A stretch of DNA of 63,293 nucleotides from an uncultured Faecalicoccus sp. (GCA_902497095.1 CABVDD010000007.1:1-63293), one strand, 5' to 3'. Shown: positions 36,038 through 45,605, numbered from the stretch's first letter. Translations and numbers: made by a program. Notes: generated by a model from the letters alone, not told the origin.

Positions 36038-37702
36038 ATGGCACAAACGATGATCCAACAGATTGCCAACCGGTATCAGATCTTATCGTTGATCGGACAG
36101 GGTGGAATGGCTGATGTGTATCGAGCCAAAGACAAGATCTTAGATCGTATCGTTGCCATCAAAGTTTTACGCTCAAAACTGAGTGAAGATCCCATGATTT
36201 TGGTTCGGTTTCAAAGAGAGGCCAGTGCTGCATCTCGTCTTTCTCATCCTAATGTCGTTGATATTTATGATGTGGGAGAATTTGAAGGTTTACATTATAT
36301 TGTAATGGAATATATAAGAGGGCGGACATTAAAACAACTGATTCAACAAAGAGGAGCGCTTCATTATAATGAAGCTATCGATATCATGAAACAGTTGACA
36401 AGTGCTATTGCGGCAGCCCATCGAAATCACATCATACATCGTGATATAAAACCTCAAAATGTACTGATCAAAGATGACGGTACCGTAAAAATTACTGATT
36501 TTGGAATTGCGGTAGCCAATGATTCAGTACAGTTAACACTCAATAATGCCGTTATGGGTTCAGCGCATTACTTGGCACCAGAAACGGCGCAGGGAAAAGA
36601 ACCCTCATATCAGGTAGATATTTATTCTTTAGGTATTGTATTTTACGAATTATTAACAGGCAGCGTTCCTTTTACCGGACAAACACCTACAGAAATTGCC
36701 ATCAAACATTTGCGTGTCAGAATACCATATGTACGAGATTTTAATCCCAGCATTCCTCAATCGGTTGAAAATATCGTCTTAAAAGCGACTGCGAAAGATC
36801 CTGATCAACGTTATCAATATGCACAGGAAATGTTGTATGACTTAGAACATTGCCGTGACTTAGAATATCGTAATATGCAGCGTATTGATATCGATGATCA
36901 GCCAATAAGTCATGTTGAAGTAAAACAAGGTCGCGTCAATGTTGAATATGAGGAACAAAAGCCGACTGCCAAAAAACGAAAACCTCGAAAATCGTTATGG
37001 CTTGCGCTTGGTATAAGTTTGGCTGTCATATTGTCAGCTGGTACACTTTTTGTCCTGCAGGCTAATGGCATCATTTCTATTGGTTCTTTATTTGGACAGG
37101 CCGTTATGCCAGATGTAGTTAATATGGAACAGGAAGATGCATTACAGGCATTAGAAGAAGCCGGTATTTCAAAGTCGCAGATCAAAGTGGAAGAGGAAGC
37201 CAATGATGCGGTGAAAAAAGGATATGTCATTTCATCGAATATCAAAGCGGGTGAATCCGTAAGTGATAATGAAATGGTCACGCTTTCTGTTTGTAAAGGT
37301 CCTACATTTTTAGTGCCAGATTATACTGGACAGTATATATCGGATGTAGAAGAACAATTAGAAGAAGAAGGCGTTAATATTAAAATTGAAGTGGAAGAAA
37401 AATCAATGGCTGATACCAATCCCGGATATATCTTGGAACAAAAAGGATTAAAAGTAGGATCGCGTATTGATCCGGATGAAGAGCATACGATTACATTTGT
37501 AGTGGCTACTTATCCGCAAGTGACCATTTCACAAGATTGGATCGGACAAAGTTATCAAAGTGTTTATCGAGAATTAAATGCCATGGGAATCGCTGTCGTT
37601 CAAAGTGGAAGCGGTTCTACCATTGTCAATGTTTCGCCAGCTATTGGCAGTATTTATACACAGGAGGGATCAAACAGCTATATTACGCTGTATACAGAAT
37701 AA
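36038..37702 (+). CDS. prkC: Ser/Thr protein kinase PrkC with PASTA domains
   Basis: A membrane-anchored kinase that senses peptidoglycan fragments or lipid II. Of 554 residues, about 14-275 form the kinase: IGQGGMADVYRA, Lys in AIKVLRS, HRDIKPQNVLI, TDFGIA, and activation loop NAVMGSAHYLAPE. A transmembrane helix is at about 319-343. Three extracellular PASTA domains start near 356 (VMPDVV), 424 (LVPDYT) and 493 (TISQDW). I start it at ATG 36038 after ACGAGGAAAA, one base past the prpC stop. The rsgA ATG follows its stop immediately. Confidence 0.96.
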   Translation: MAQTMIQQIANRYQILSLIGQGGMADVYRAKDKILDRIVAIKVLRSKLSEDPMILVRFQREASAASRLSHPNVVDIYDVGEFEGLHYIVMEYIRGRTLKQLIQQRGALHYNEAIDIMKQLTSAIAAAHRNHIIHRDIKPQNVLIKDDGTVKITDFGIAVANDSVQLTLNNAVMGSAHYLAPETAQGKEPSYQVDIYSLGIVFYELLTGSVPFTGQTPTEIAIKHLRVRIPYVRDFNPSIPQSVENIVLKATAKDPDQRYQYAQEMLYDLEHCRDLEYRNMQRIDIDDQPISHVEVKQGRVNVEYEEQKPTAKKRKPRKSLWLALGISLAVILSAGTLFVLQANGIISIGSLFGQAVMPDVVNMEQEDALQALEEAGISKSQIKVEEEANDAVKKGYVISSNIKAGESVSDNEMVTLSVCKGPTFLVPDYTGQYISDVEEQLEEEGVNIKIEVEEKSMADTNPGYILEQKGLKVGSRIDPDEEHTITFVVATYPQVTISQDWIGQSYQSVYRELNAMGIAVVQSGSGSTIVNVSPAIGSIYTQEGSNSYITLYTE

Positions 37703-38554
37703 ATGGAAAAGGGAAGAATCATAAAAATTATTTCAAATCAATATACGATTCAATTAAAAGATCGTGTTATTGTCGCAAGTCCAAGAGGAAAGTTGAGATT
37801 GGATAAAGCACCTGTTGTCGGTGATTTTGTGCAAGTTGAAAATCTAGATGGCAGTTATCGCATCCAATCGATCGAACCTAGGAAAAATCGCCTGTTGCGA
37901 CCAGCTATTGCCAACGTGGATCAAGCTTTGATCGTGACAAGTTTAAAAGATCCAGATTTTTCTGTTCATCTTTTAAACCGCCTAATTTTTTTAGTCTCAT
38001 TGGCTCATGTAGAGCCAGTTTTGATCATTACTAAACAAGATTTGATCGATGATGTTTCCATGTTTGACGAAACTTTTTCTTGGTATAAAAAGGCCGGTTA
38101 TACGCTTTTGATGACGTATCCTGGCAGTGATGATGAAGACTTAAAAAATATATTAAAAGATAAAGTGAGTGTTTTGTGTGGACAAAGCGGTGCGGGCAAA
38201 AGTTCGCTTTTAAATCGCCTGGAACCAAGCTTTTCCTTACAGACGCAAGCCATTTCCAAAGCGTTAGGAAGAGGAAAACATACAACTCGTTTTTGCCAAT
38301 TGCATGAAGTAGCACAAGGATTGGTTGCGGATACACCGGGATTTTCCAGTCTCGATTTTTCTCGCATGGATCTATCGCATTTTGATGAATGTATCAAGGA
38401 TTTTAAGCCTTATTTACACCAGTGTCGTTTTAATGACTGTAGACATATCCATGAACCGGATTGTGCAATTCAAAATGCGGTTGAAACGAAAAAAATCAAT
38501 CCGACAATTTATGAAGATTATGTACAGATTTTAAAGGAGGTCAATACAAAATGA
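37703..38554 (+). CDS. rsgA: ribosome small-subunit-dependent GTPase RsgA
   Basis: A circularly permuted GTPase that checks late 30S subunit assembly. The 283 residues comprise an N-terminal OB fold (1-60), the permuted GTPase domain with the G4-type TKQDLID (about 113), G1 GQSGAGKSSLLN (about 160) and G3 DTPGF (about 210), and a C-terminal zinc domain CRFNDCRHIHEPDC. The start codon abuts the prkC stop with no clear ribosome site, so coupling is likely. It overlaps rpe by 4 nt (ATGA). Confidence 0.96.
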   Translation: MEKGRIIKIISNQYTIQLKDRVIVASPRGKLRLDKAPVVGDFVQVENLDGSYRIQSIEPRKNRLLRPAIANVDQALIVTSLKDPDFSVHLLNRLIFLVSLAHVEPVLIITKQDLIDDVSMFDETFSWYKKAGYTLLMTYPGSDDEDLKNILKDKVSVLCGQSGAGKSSLLNRLEPSFSLQTQAISKALGRGKHTTRFCQLHEVAQGLVADTPGFSSLDFSRMDLSHFDECIKDFKPYLHQCRFNDCRHIHEPDCAIQNAVETKKINPTIYEDYVQILKEVNTK

Positions 38555-39210
38555 ATGAAAGAATCATAGCACCTTCTGTTTTATCCTTAGATTACTCAAA
38601 GATGACAGAACAAATTACGATTTTGAATCAAAGCAAAGCTAAATGGTTGCATTTTGATGTGATGGATGGACATTTCGTGCCCAATTTGACATTTGGACCA
38701 GATATTTTAAAAGGTTTTAAGAAAATTGCACATCAGGTCTTAGATGTACATTTGATGGTAACAGATCCTGAAAAATACGCTCCTGTATTTATCAAAGCTG
38801 GTGCTGATTGTGTGACTTTTCATACTGAGGCTTTAGATAATGATGTAAATCGTATTTCTACTTTATTGAAAAAAAATCATGAAATGGGCGTAATGACAGG
38901 AATCGTAGTTAAACCTAACACTTCAATCGAACCATTTGAATCGCTTTTAAATCAAGTGGACATTGTATTGGTCATGAGTGTCGAACCTGGATTTGGCGGA
39001 CAGTCTTTTATGGAATCTGTACTTTCTAAAGTTGTTTGGCTGCAACAAAAACGAGAAGAAAAACATCTTAATTATCGTATTGAAATGGATGGAGGCATTA
39101 ATTTGCAGACGTATCAAAAAGCGCTTGCGGCTGGTTGTGATACTTTAGTAGCTGGAAGTTTTGTGTTCAAAGGCGATATTTGTGCAAATATCGAGGAGCT
39201 TTTAAAGTGA
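38551..39210 (+). CDS. rpe: ribulose-phosphate 3-epimerase
   Basis: Interconverts ribulose-5-phosphate and xylulose-5-phosphate in the pentose phosphate pathway. The 219-residue TIM barrel has APSVLSLDY, the metal-binding HFDVMDGHFVPNLTFGP (about 32-48), DVHLMV, VMSVEPGFGGQSF (about 138) and MDGGIN (about 175). Catalytic Asp residues and the metal His residues are all present. AAAGGAGG stands upstream of the ATG, which overlaps the rsgA stop. Its own stop overlaps the thiN GTG. Confidence 0.97.
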   Translation: MNERIIAPSVLSLDYSKMTEQITILNQSKAKWLHFDVMDGHFVPNLTFGPDILKGFKKIAHQVLDVHLMVTDPEKYAPVFIKAGADCVTFHTEALDNDVNRISTLLKKNHEMGVMTGIVVKPNTSIEPFESLLNQVDIVLVMSVEPGFGGQSFMESVLSKVVWLQQKREEKHLNYRIEMDGGINLQTYQKALAAGCDTLVAGSFVFKGDICANIEELLK

Positions 39211-39812
39211 AACCTGCCATACTTGTGACACCTTTGACAAAAGAAATACCTTTTGTAGATCCTGCCGATTATATTGGTGTAGATGCAGGCTGTTTACAGA
39301 TTTTAAAACAAGGCCTGCCGCTTACTTTTGGAGTTGGTGACTTTGATTCTATGGATTCAAAGACATTGGATGCGCTTAAACAAAATGCTTTATTGACGAT
39401 TCATCCGGTTCAAAAAGATGAAACAGACAGCGAGCTTGCTTTACGTCTTTGTAAAGAAAAAGGGTATTCACCCCTAATATTGACAGGAAGTCTTCATGGT
39501 CGTATTGATCATACGATTGCCAATATTCGTCTTTTGATGTACCGGTATGATGATTTGATCTTATGGGAGCCGGATCAGAAGATATATCGTTTATCTAAAG
39601 GAATTCATACGATCAAGAGTACGTATAAGCATATTTCTTTTTTTGCCATCGAAGATTCTATCATCTCTTTGGAAGGATTTTTATATCCATTACATCGTTA
39701 CGATCTAAAACCGCAGGATATCATTACGGTTTCAAATTCGATTCTTAAAGATCAAGGTGTGATCAACATTGAGAAGGGAAAAGTCTTGTGTATTGAATCC
39801 AATGTGCAATAA
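39207..39812 (+). CDS. thiN: thiamine pyrophosphokinase
   Basis: Transfers pyrophosphate from ATP to thiamine, giving the TPP used by PFOR among others. The 201 residues show YIGVDAGCLQIL, FGVGDFDSM (about 48), HPVQKDETDSELAL (about 74), and LTGSLHGRIDHTIANI (about 100). I choose GTG 39207, which overlaps the rpe stop (GTGA) and has GAGGAG 8 nt upstream, over an ATG further up inside rpe. It ends the prpC-prkC-rsgA-rpe-thiN run. Confidence 0.93.
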   Translation: MKPAILVTPLTKEIPFVDPADYIGVDAGCLQILKQGLPLTFGVGDFDSMDSKTLDALKQNALLTIHPVQKDETDSELALRLCKEKGYSPLILTGSLHGRIDHTIANIRLLMYRYDDLILWEPDQKIYRLSKGIHTIKSTYKHISFFAIEDSIISLEGFLYPLHRYDLKPQDIITVSNSILKDQGVINIEKGKVLCIESNVQ

Positions 39813-39832
39813 TTAGGTAAAGGTGAATCATT

Positions 39833-41104
39833 ATGCAAGAAATTCTCAGTAATATTTTATTAGGTTCATTAGCTGTTTTCTTTGGCTTCGTCATGTTTTT
39901 GGCACCGGATGGTGTTTATCTGATACTGGTGAAACTATTGTTGGTTATATTAGGAATTAGTTCTGTATGGATGCTTGCTCGTTTTATAAAACGAAGACGG
40001 ATCCTTGATATAATTTCTTCACTATTATCGATTGTTCTCTTTGTGATATTATCCAATCATCAAAATATTCCATTACATGTCCTACAAGTAATTTTTGGGA
40101 TTTATTGTCTTTTAAATGGGGCAGCTTTGCTTATACAAATGGTTATCAATGCCCTGAATAATAGTAATGGTAAATTTTTTCTTTTCTTATTTAGCCTTTT
40201 TTACTGGATATTAGGTATTTATTTGATTCGTGTTGACGAAGATTTAAAAATTTTAATTCAGGCATTTGGTTTTTATTTGATGATCTTAGGCGTTCGTTAT
40301 GTCAGTGATGGTTTTGCTTGTATCAATCCATTGACCAAGTATGAGTGGAAACGTAAAGTACGAATTACTTTTCCTGCATTTCTATGTGCATTCTTTCCAG
40401 ATTGGGCTTTAAATGCCATCAATCGATATTTAGAAGCGGGAGAACCATTTGAACTGGAACAAAAGGAGCGCAATGCCAAACACGATTTAAGTGTATTTGT
40501 ACATGTTGGTCCAGTTGGATTTCAAAAAGTAGGTCACATTTGTTTTGCGTATAAAGGAATAGCTTACAGCTATGGAAATTATGACAGTGATTCTTTTCGT
40601 TTAAATCAAACATTGGGCGATGGTGTTTTCTTTAAAGTACCGGTGGAATATTACATACCCAATGCGATGGAAGCTGAAAAGAATACGATCTTTGAATATG
40701 GCATTGCGTTAAATGATAGGCAAAGACAAGTATTAGAAGCCCAGATCTATGAATTTGAAAAGAATAGTTATCGCTGGTATTGCAAGATCGAACGAGAAGA
40801 TGGATATGATCATTTTGATGACTATAAAGAGGATTATCCATCACGTTTGCACTATAAGACGGGGGCAAAGCTTTACAAGTTTAAACAAGGTAAATTTAAG
40901 ACGTATTGGGCTTTAGGTGATAATTGTGCATTGTTTACAGATCGTGTATTAGGATGTTTGGGAGCCGATATTTTAAGCATACGTGGTATCATTTCTCCAG
41001 GAACTTACTTGGAATGGCTGCAAAACGAATATTTAAAGAAAAACAGTCCTATTATTTCAAGAACATTATACGCGCTACATACAAAAAAAGACTTCGAATC
41101 CTGA
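39833..41104 (+). CDS. DUF308-type membrane domain fused to a possible permuted papain-like (NlpC/LRAT-type) domain
   Basis: A 423-residue protein. Residues 1-165 hold about six short hydrophobic helices of the HdeD/DUF308 type. The rest is soluble and carries GHICFAYKGIAYSYGNYD (about 232-249) and, later, WALGDNCALFTDRVLG (about 361-376). A His before a Cys, each in such a context, is the order found in permuted NlpC/P60 (LRAT/YiiX-like) hydrolases. This is an inference from motif order, not a family match. AGGTAAAGGTG precedes the ATG; it follows thiN by 20 bp and is closed by a terminator. The function is unknown. Confidence 0.6.
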   Translation: MQEILSNILLGSLAVFFGFVMFLAPDGVYLILVKLLLVILGISSVWMLARFIKRRRILDIISSLLSIVLFVILSNHQNIPLHVLQVIFGIYCLLNGAALLIQMVINALNNSNGKFFLFLFSLFYWILGIYLIRVDEDLKILIQAFGFYLMILGVRYVSDGFACINPLTKYEWKRKVRITFPAFLCAFFPDWALNAINRYLEAGEPFELEQKERNAKHDLSVFVHVGPVGFQKVGHICFAYKGIAYSYGNYDSDSFRLNQTLGDGVFFKVPVEYYIPNAMEAEKNTIFEYGIALNDRQRQVLEAQIYEFEKNSYRWYCKIEREDGYDHFDDYKEDYPSRLHYKTGAKLYKFKQGKFKTYWALGDNCALFTDRVLGCLGADILSIRGIISPGTYLEWLQNEYLKKNSPIISRTLYALHTKKDFES

Positions 41105-41114
41105 AGTCTTTTTT
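41083..41114 (+). terminator. terminator after the DUF308 fusion gene
   Basis: AAAAAAGACTTC pairs with GAAGTCTTTTTT, with the stop codon in the loop region; it may work in both directions. Confidence 0.9.
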
Positions 41115-41141
41115 CTTGGTACTTTATTTGTCCCTTCGCTA

Positions 41142-41333
41142 TTAGATAGCGCCTTGTTTCTTTAATGTTCTTAAGGCACGCGCACTCACACGAACTGTCT
41201 GAGGTTTCCCGTCAACGATCAATCTAACTTTCTGTAAATTGACATTCCATTTACGACGAGTAGCACGCATAGAGTGAGAACGCTTATTTCCAGTTAAAGG
41301 ACCTCTACCAGATACTGCACATACTTTTGACAT
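41142..41333 (-). CDS. rpmB: 50S ribosomal protein bL28
   Basis: This 63-residue ribosomal protein begins SKVCAVSGRGPLTGNKRSHS and contains TRRKWNVNLQKV, both bL28 hallmarks. One N-terminal Cys remains where zinc-binding versions have two CxxC pairs, so this is a zinc-independent form. AAAAGGAGGAC precedes the ATG. It is transcribed alone, towards the DUF308 fusion gene. Confidence 0.97.
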   Translation of the reverse strand: MSKVCAVSGRGPLTGNKRSHSMRATRRKWNVNLQKVRLIVDGKPQTVRVSARALRTLKKQGAI

Positions 41334-41378
41334 GTCGCTGTCCTCCTTTTTCCTTTCTGCTTGCGAAATTGCTTATTT

Positions 41379-41407
41379 ATGATATCATTTATACTCATTC
41401 TTTTCAA
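41379..41407 (-). promoter_or_regulatory. rpmB promoter
   Basis: Minus-strand TTGAAA (plus 41402-41407), 17-bp spacer, TATCAT (plus 41379-41384) with an extended TGA. Confidence 0.7.
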
Positions 41408-41419
41408 GAGGAAATTTCA

Positions 41420-41449
41420 TTGTTTTTAAATAGAAGCACATGCTATAAT
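41420..41449 (+). promoter_or_regulatory. mraY-murD-uppP promoter
   Basis: TTGTTT (41420-41425), 18-bp spacer, TATAAT (41444-41449) with extended TGC. It lies 24 bp before the mraY ATG. Confidence 0.75.
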
Positions 41450-41473
41450 GGAGTGCAGAATGGAGAGATCAAT

Positions 41474-42445
41474 ATGGACTTACTATATATGCTTATTGGC
41501 TTTGTGGCCAGTTTAGTTTGTATGTTTCTTCTTATGCCAAGTTTTATTTCATATCTGCATAAGATCAAGTTTGGACAGACCGAACGTGAAGAGGGACTGG
41601 CAAGTCATAAATCAAAGAATGGTACACCGACAATGGGAGGTATTGCCTTTATACTGGTACCGGTTGTATTGTATATTCTATCCTCGTTTGTGATGCCTTT
41701 TAAGCTTGATATGAAGCTTTGGATCATTCTTTTGGCCTTTGTTGGTTATGGACTGATTGGCTTTATTGATGATTATATCATCGTTGTGAAAAAAGATAAT
41801 ACGGGATTAAAACCGGGAATAAAATTTTTGTTGCAGAGTATTTTAGCCATCGTATTTTATATTATGTATGCATCGCATAATCCGACAACATTATGGATAC
41901 CGATTCTCGATGTTTCTTTTGATATCGGATTCCTTTATTTTTTCTTGATTTTCTTTATGTTTACAGCTGAAACCAATGCCGTAAATTTGACAGATGGTCT
42001 TGATGGTCTGTGTGCCGGTCAAATGATCATTGCCTTAGTTCCGTTTATTGTATTTTCTTATATGGCAAATATGATGAATGTCGTTTATCTTTTGATCTTG
42101 GTTGAAGGCGCTTTGTTAGGATATCTTTACTTTAATAAGCATCCGGCAAAAATCTTTATGGGAGATACGGGATCTTTGGCACTGGGTGGTTTATTAGCTG
42201 CTGTAGCCATGGTTTTAAAACAAGAAATATTATTGATATTGATTGGCTTTGTCTTTGTGATCGAAGTATTGAGTGTCATTATTCAGGTTACCTATTATAA
42301 AAGAACGAAAAAACGTATTTTTAAAATGTCACCGCTTCATCATCATTTTGAATTAAGTGGCTGGAGCGAAACACAGGTAGTACATCGTTTCTGGCTGGCT
42401 GGCGTAATATTTGCGATTCTTGGACTTTTGATAGGGGTGAGATAA
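41474..42445 (+). CDS. mraY: phospho-N-acetylmuramoyl-pentapeptide transferase MraY
   Basis: An integral membrane enzyme making lipid I from UDP-MurNAc-pentapeptide and undecaprenyl phosphate. The 323 residues have about ten membrane helices. Active-site Asp residues are in IGFIDDYIIV (about 93-102) and NAVNLTDGLDGL (about 169-180). GDTGSLALGG (about 234) and the HHHFELSGW loop (about 289) are also present. The start at 41474 follows TGGAGAG; the upstream in-frame region lies before the promoter. murD begins 1 nt after the stop. Confidence 0.97.
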   Translation: MDLLYMLIGFVASLVCMFLLMPSFISYLHKIKFGQTEREEGLASHKSKNGTPTMGGIAFILVPVVLYILSSFVMPFKLDMKLWIILLAFVGYGLIGFIDDYIIVVKKDNTGLKPGIKFLLQSILAIVFYIMYASHNPTTLWIPILDVSFDIGFLYFFLIFFMFTAETNAVNLTDGLDGLCAGQMIIALVPFIVFSYMANMMNVVYLLILVEGALLGYLYFNKHPAKIFMGDTGSLALGGLLAAVAMVLKQEILLILIGFVFVIEVLSVIIQVTYYKRTKKRIFKMSPLHHHFELSGWSETQVVHRFWLAGVIFAILGLLIGVR

Positions 42446-42446
42446 T

Positions 42447-43763
42447 ATGGAAAGCGTATTGGTAATCGGTGCTGCTCGCAGTGGTATTGCGGTCAGCTTG
42501 TTGTTGCATAAAATGGGGTATCATGTGCTCATCACAGATCAAAAAGAAATAGCTGAAAAAGACAAACTAGAAAAACAAGGTATTGAAGTATATGATAATG
42601 GACATCCAGAATTTTTAAAGGAAAAGGAATATAGTTTTATCGTAAAGAATCCTGGTATTCCATATACAGCAGCTTTTGTACATTATTTTGTAGAAAAAGA
42701 TATTCCTATTTATACTGAGATTGAAATAGCTTATCGATATGCCAAAAAGTTTAAATATGCAGCTATTACAGGTACAGATGGAAAAACTACAGTAACGACT
42801 TTGCTTTATGAGATGTTAAAAACAGAAAAGCAGGCATTGGTTGCAGGCAATATTGGCATTCCATTAAGTGAATTAGCTTTAAATGATGGAGATCAAGAGC
42901 GAGTTGTTGCCTTAGAACTCAGCAACTTTCAACTCTTAGGAATTGATACGTTTGCACCTAATATTTCTACCGTTACTAATTTAGCACCTGATCATTTGGA
43001 TTATATGGATTCTTTGGAATCGTATTATCAATCAAAAATGAAGATTTACGAAAACTGTTCAAAAGATGCCTGGTTTATTCGTAATATAGATGATCCTCAA
43101 ATTGTCAAATATGCACAGAATATTCCTTGCCAAGTCATTGATTTTTCACTGAAAGATCAAAATGTACCATTACATAAAGATAGCACGTATGCCTATTTAA
43201 ATGATACTGTTTTATTTAAGTTGTCCGATTTAAAGATCGTTGGTGATTTTAACTGTGGTAATGCCATGATGGCTGCCTGTATGGCCTATTGTATGGGAAT
43301 TTCTTTAGATTCGATTCAGAAAGTCATTGCCAATTTTCATGGAGTAGAACATCGTATTGAATATGTAGATACCCTAAATGGTGTACGTATTTATAATGAT
43401 AGTAAAGCTACAAATACACATGCTGCATGTGCCGCACTAAGTGCATTTGATAAAAATGTGATCTTATTGTGTGGTGGAAAAGATAAACATATTTCTTTTT
43501 CTGATTTAAAACAATATGATTCAAAAATCAAACACTGTTTTTCATTTGGTCAAACTAAAGATAAGTTCAGTGAAATCTTTACGCATCAAACTTCTTGTGA
43601 AACTATGCAGGAAGCATTTGAAAGAGCATTGGAATTAGCCCAAGAAGGGGATGTGATTCTTTTATCACCAGCTTGTTCCAGCTTTGATCAATTTAAAAAC
43701 TTTGAAGTACGTGGTGAGATTTTTAAGAGTCTTGTACAGACGTATAAAGAAAAGGAGAACTAA
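42447..43763 (+). CDS. murD: UDP-N-acetylmuramoylalanine--D-glutamate ligase MurD
   Basis: A cytosolic Mur ligase adding D-glutamate to UDP-MurNAc-L-Ala. The 438 residues have the N-terminal Rossmann domain (LVIGAARSGIAVSLLL), P-loop ITGTDGKTTVTTLL (about 108), ELSNFQLLGI (about 152), NLAPDHLDYM (about 180) and HRIEYV with NDSKATNTHA (about 303-325). AGGGGTGAG precedes the ATG. It is in an operon between mraY and uppP, an abbreviated wall-synthesis cluster. Confidence 0.97.
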   Translation: MESVLVIGAARSGIAVSLLLHKMGYHVLITDQKEIAEKDKLEKQGIEVYDNGHPEFLKEKEYSFIVKNPGIPYTAAFVHYFVEKDIPIYTEIEIAYRYAKKFKYAAITGTDGKTTVTTLLYEMLKTEKQALVAGNIGIPLSELALNDGDQERVVALELSNFQLLGIDTFAPNISTVTNLAPDHLDYMDSLESYYQSKMKIYENCSKDAWFIRNIDDPQIVKYAQNIPCQVIDFSLKDQNVPLHKDSTYAYLNDTVLFKLSDLKIVGDFNCGNAMMAACMAYCMGISLDSIQKVIANFHGVEHRIEYVDTLNGVRIYNDSKATNTHAACAALSAFDKNVILLCGGKDKHISFSDLKQYDSKIKHCFSFGQTKDKFSEIFTHQTSCETMQEAFERALELAQEGDVILLSPACSSFDQFKNFEVRGEIFKSLVQTYKEKEN

Positions 43764-43766
43764 TAC

Positions 43767-44591
43767 ATGCAATTTATTTTGGATCTATTAAAATCAATTG
43801 TATTTGGAATCGTTCAAGGAATCACGGAATGGCTTCCAATTAGTAGTACAGGGCATTTAATTTTATTGGACAGCATTCTTTCTTTAGAACCGGCTCAATT
43901 TTTTGAAGTCTTTAAAGTTGTTATTCAATTTGGAAGTATTTTAGCTGTTGTTGTACTATATTTTCATCGTTTAAATCCTTGGAGCAAAAAGAAAAGTCGA
44001 GCCAAGCAAAAAGAAACTTTTGAATTATGGAAAAAAGTAATTGTGGGTGCTATACCGGCTGCAATTTTAGGGTTTCTTTTAGATGATATTATCGAAAGTT
44101 ATCTCAGTGCATACTTTATCATTGCTATCACATTGATTGCTTATGGTATTATTTTTATCGTTGTGGAAAAACATCCAAAAACACCGACAATCCACACATT
44201 GGATGAATTGGATTATAAAACAAGTTTTAAAATCGGATGTTTTCAATGTTTGGCATTGATTCCTGGAACTTCTCGATCTGGTTCTACTATCTTAGGTGGT
44301 CTTTATAGTGGTTGTACTCGTACAATTGCCAGTGAGTTTTCTTTTTTTGTAGCGGTGCCTATCATGTTAGGAGCCAGCGGCTTAAAACTAGTCAAGTATT
44401 TTATGGAATCTGGTTTCTTTTCTTTTGGTCAATTAATAGTATTGTTATTTGGAACTTTTGTTAGTTTCGTTGTTTCACTTTTTGCGATACGAGCTCTATT
44501 AAATTATGTTCGTAAACATGATTTTACAGTTTTTGGCTGGTATCGTATCGTTTTAGGTATTTTAGTAATTTTATTTTTCTATGTTCTATAA
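43767..44591 (+). CDS. uppP: undecaprenyl-diphosphate phosphatase (BacA)
   Basis: A membrane enzyme that recycles the lipid carrier by dephosphorylating undecaprenyl diphosphate; overexpression gives bacitracin resistance in other bacteria. The 274 residues with about eight helices carry the two BacA blocks: GITEWLPISSTGHLIL (about 15-30, catalytic Glu) and PGTSRSGSTILGG (about 165-177). AAAGGAGA precedes the ATG, 3 nt after murD. Confidence 0.97.
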   Translation: MQFILDLLKSIVFGIVQGITEWLPISSTGHLILLDSILSLEPAQFFEVFKVVIQFGSILAVVVLYFHRLNPWSKKKSRAKQKETFELWKKVIVGAIPAAILGFLLDDIIESYLSAYFIIAITLIAYGIIFIVVEKHPKTPTIHTLDELDYKTSFKIGCFQCLALIPGTSRSGSTILGGLYSGCTRTIASEFSFFVAVPIMLGASGLKLVKYFMESGFFSFGQLIVLLFGTFVSFVVSLFAIRALLNYVRKHDFTVFGWYRIVLGILVILFFYVL

Positions 44592-44592
44592 T

Positions 44593-44617
44593 AAAAAGGC
44601 GATTTGCTCGCCTTTTT
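44593..44617. terminator. shared bidirectional terminator of uppP and trpS
   Basis: Perfect 10-bp stem AAAAAGGCGA/TCGCCTTTTT with T-tracts on both strands between convergent genes. Confidence 0.92.
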
Positions 44618-45605
44618 ATTTTGTGATAGTAAAACCAACTTTTCGATATACTTTCTGTATTTTCTTATCTGCAATAATACTTGCCTTATGTGCGCCATCC
44701 TGAAGGACTTGATCTACGATCTTTCGATCTAAAACATCTTTATATTTTGCCTGAAGATCGCTTAAGAAATCAAAGACAGTTTGTCCTATTTCTTTTTTAA
44801 GTTCACCATATCCTTTTCCCTGATAGCGTTTTACGATACTTTCAATGGGTTCTTTAGAAAGCACGGATTGAATCGTCAATAAATTTGCCAAACCAGCTTG
44901 ATTTTCAGGATCATATTGAATGATGCCTAAAGAATCTGTGACAGCAGACATGATCTTTTTACGAGCTACAGCTGGATCATCTAATAAATCAATGGTACCT
45001 TTTGGATTGGTTTCCGATTTTGACATTTTCTTAGTAGGATCTTGTAACGAATAAATCTTTTGTCCAACTGTTGTCATTAATGGTTCCGGGATTACAAAAG
45101 TATCACTATAGCGGTGATTGAATCGTTCTGCCAAATTACGAGCCAATTCCACATGTTGTTTTTGGTCAATGCCTACTGGAACATATTTTGGATCATATAA
45201 CAATATGTCGGCTGCCATAAGACTTGGATACGTAAAGAGACCGGCTGTAATGCCTGTTTCTCCTTTTGCGGTTTTATCTTTGTATTGTGTCATACGTTGT
45301 AATTCTCCCATATAGCTCATACAAGTCATGACCCAACCTAATTTCGCATGGGCAGCAACATCACTTTGCAGAAAAATCGTTACTTTTTCTGGATCTAATC
45401 CGCTTGCCAAATAGAGAGCAACTAAATCTTTAGTGTTTTGTCTAAGTTCTTTGGCTTCAATAGGAATAGTGATCGCGTGTTGATTGGCAATAAAAATATA
45501 TAATTCGTATTCATCTTGGTATTTTACAAATTGAGAAATGGCTCCAATATAGTTTCCTAAAGTGAGTCTTCCTGTGGGTTTGATACCACTTAACATTCGC
45601 TCCAT
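44616..45605 (-). CDS. trpS: tryptophanyl-tRNA synthetase
   Basis: A class I synthetase charging tRNA-Trp. The 329 residues have the HIGH-equivalent PTGRLTLGNYIGA (about 9-21), the tryptophan-pocket region YPSLMAADILLYDPKYVPVG (about 122-141), and KKMSKS (about 190). I start it at ATG 45605 (MERMLSGIKPTG) because AGGGATGAAA spacing suits it, while the ATG 6 nt upstream touches the ribosome site. No T-box or trp leader is visible. Monocistronic. Confidence 0.96.
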   Translation of the reverse strand: MERMLSGIKPTGRLTLGNYIGAISQFVKYQDEYELYIFIANQHAITIPIEAKELRQNTKDLVALYLASGLDPEKVTIFLQSDVAAHAKLGWVMTCMSYMGELQRMTQYKDKTAKGETGITAGLFTYPSLMAADILLYDPKYVPVGIDQKQHVELARNLAERFNHRYSDTFVIPEPLMTTVGQKIYSLQDPTKKMSKSETNPKGTIDLLDDPAVARKKIMSAVTDSLGIIQYDPENQAGLANLLTIQSVLSKEPIESIVKRYQGKGYGELKKEIGQTVFDFLSDLQAKYKDVLDRKIVDQVLQDGAHKASIIADKKIQKVYRKVGFTITK

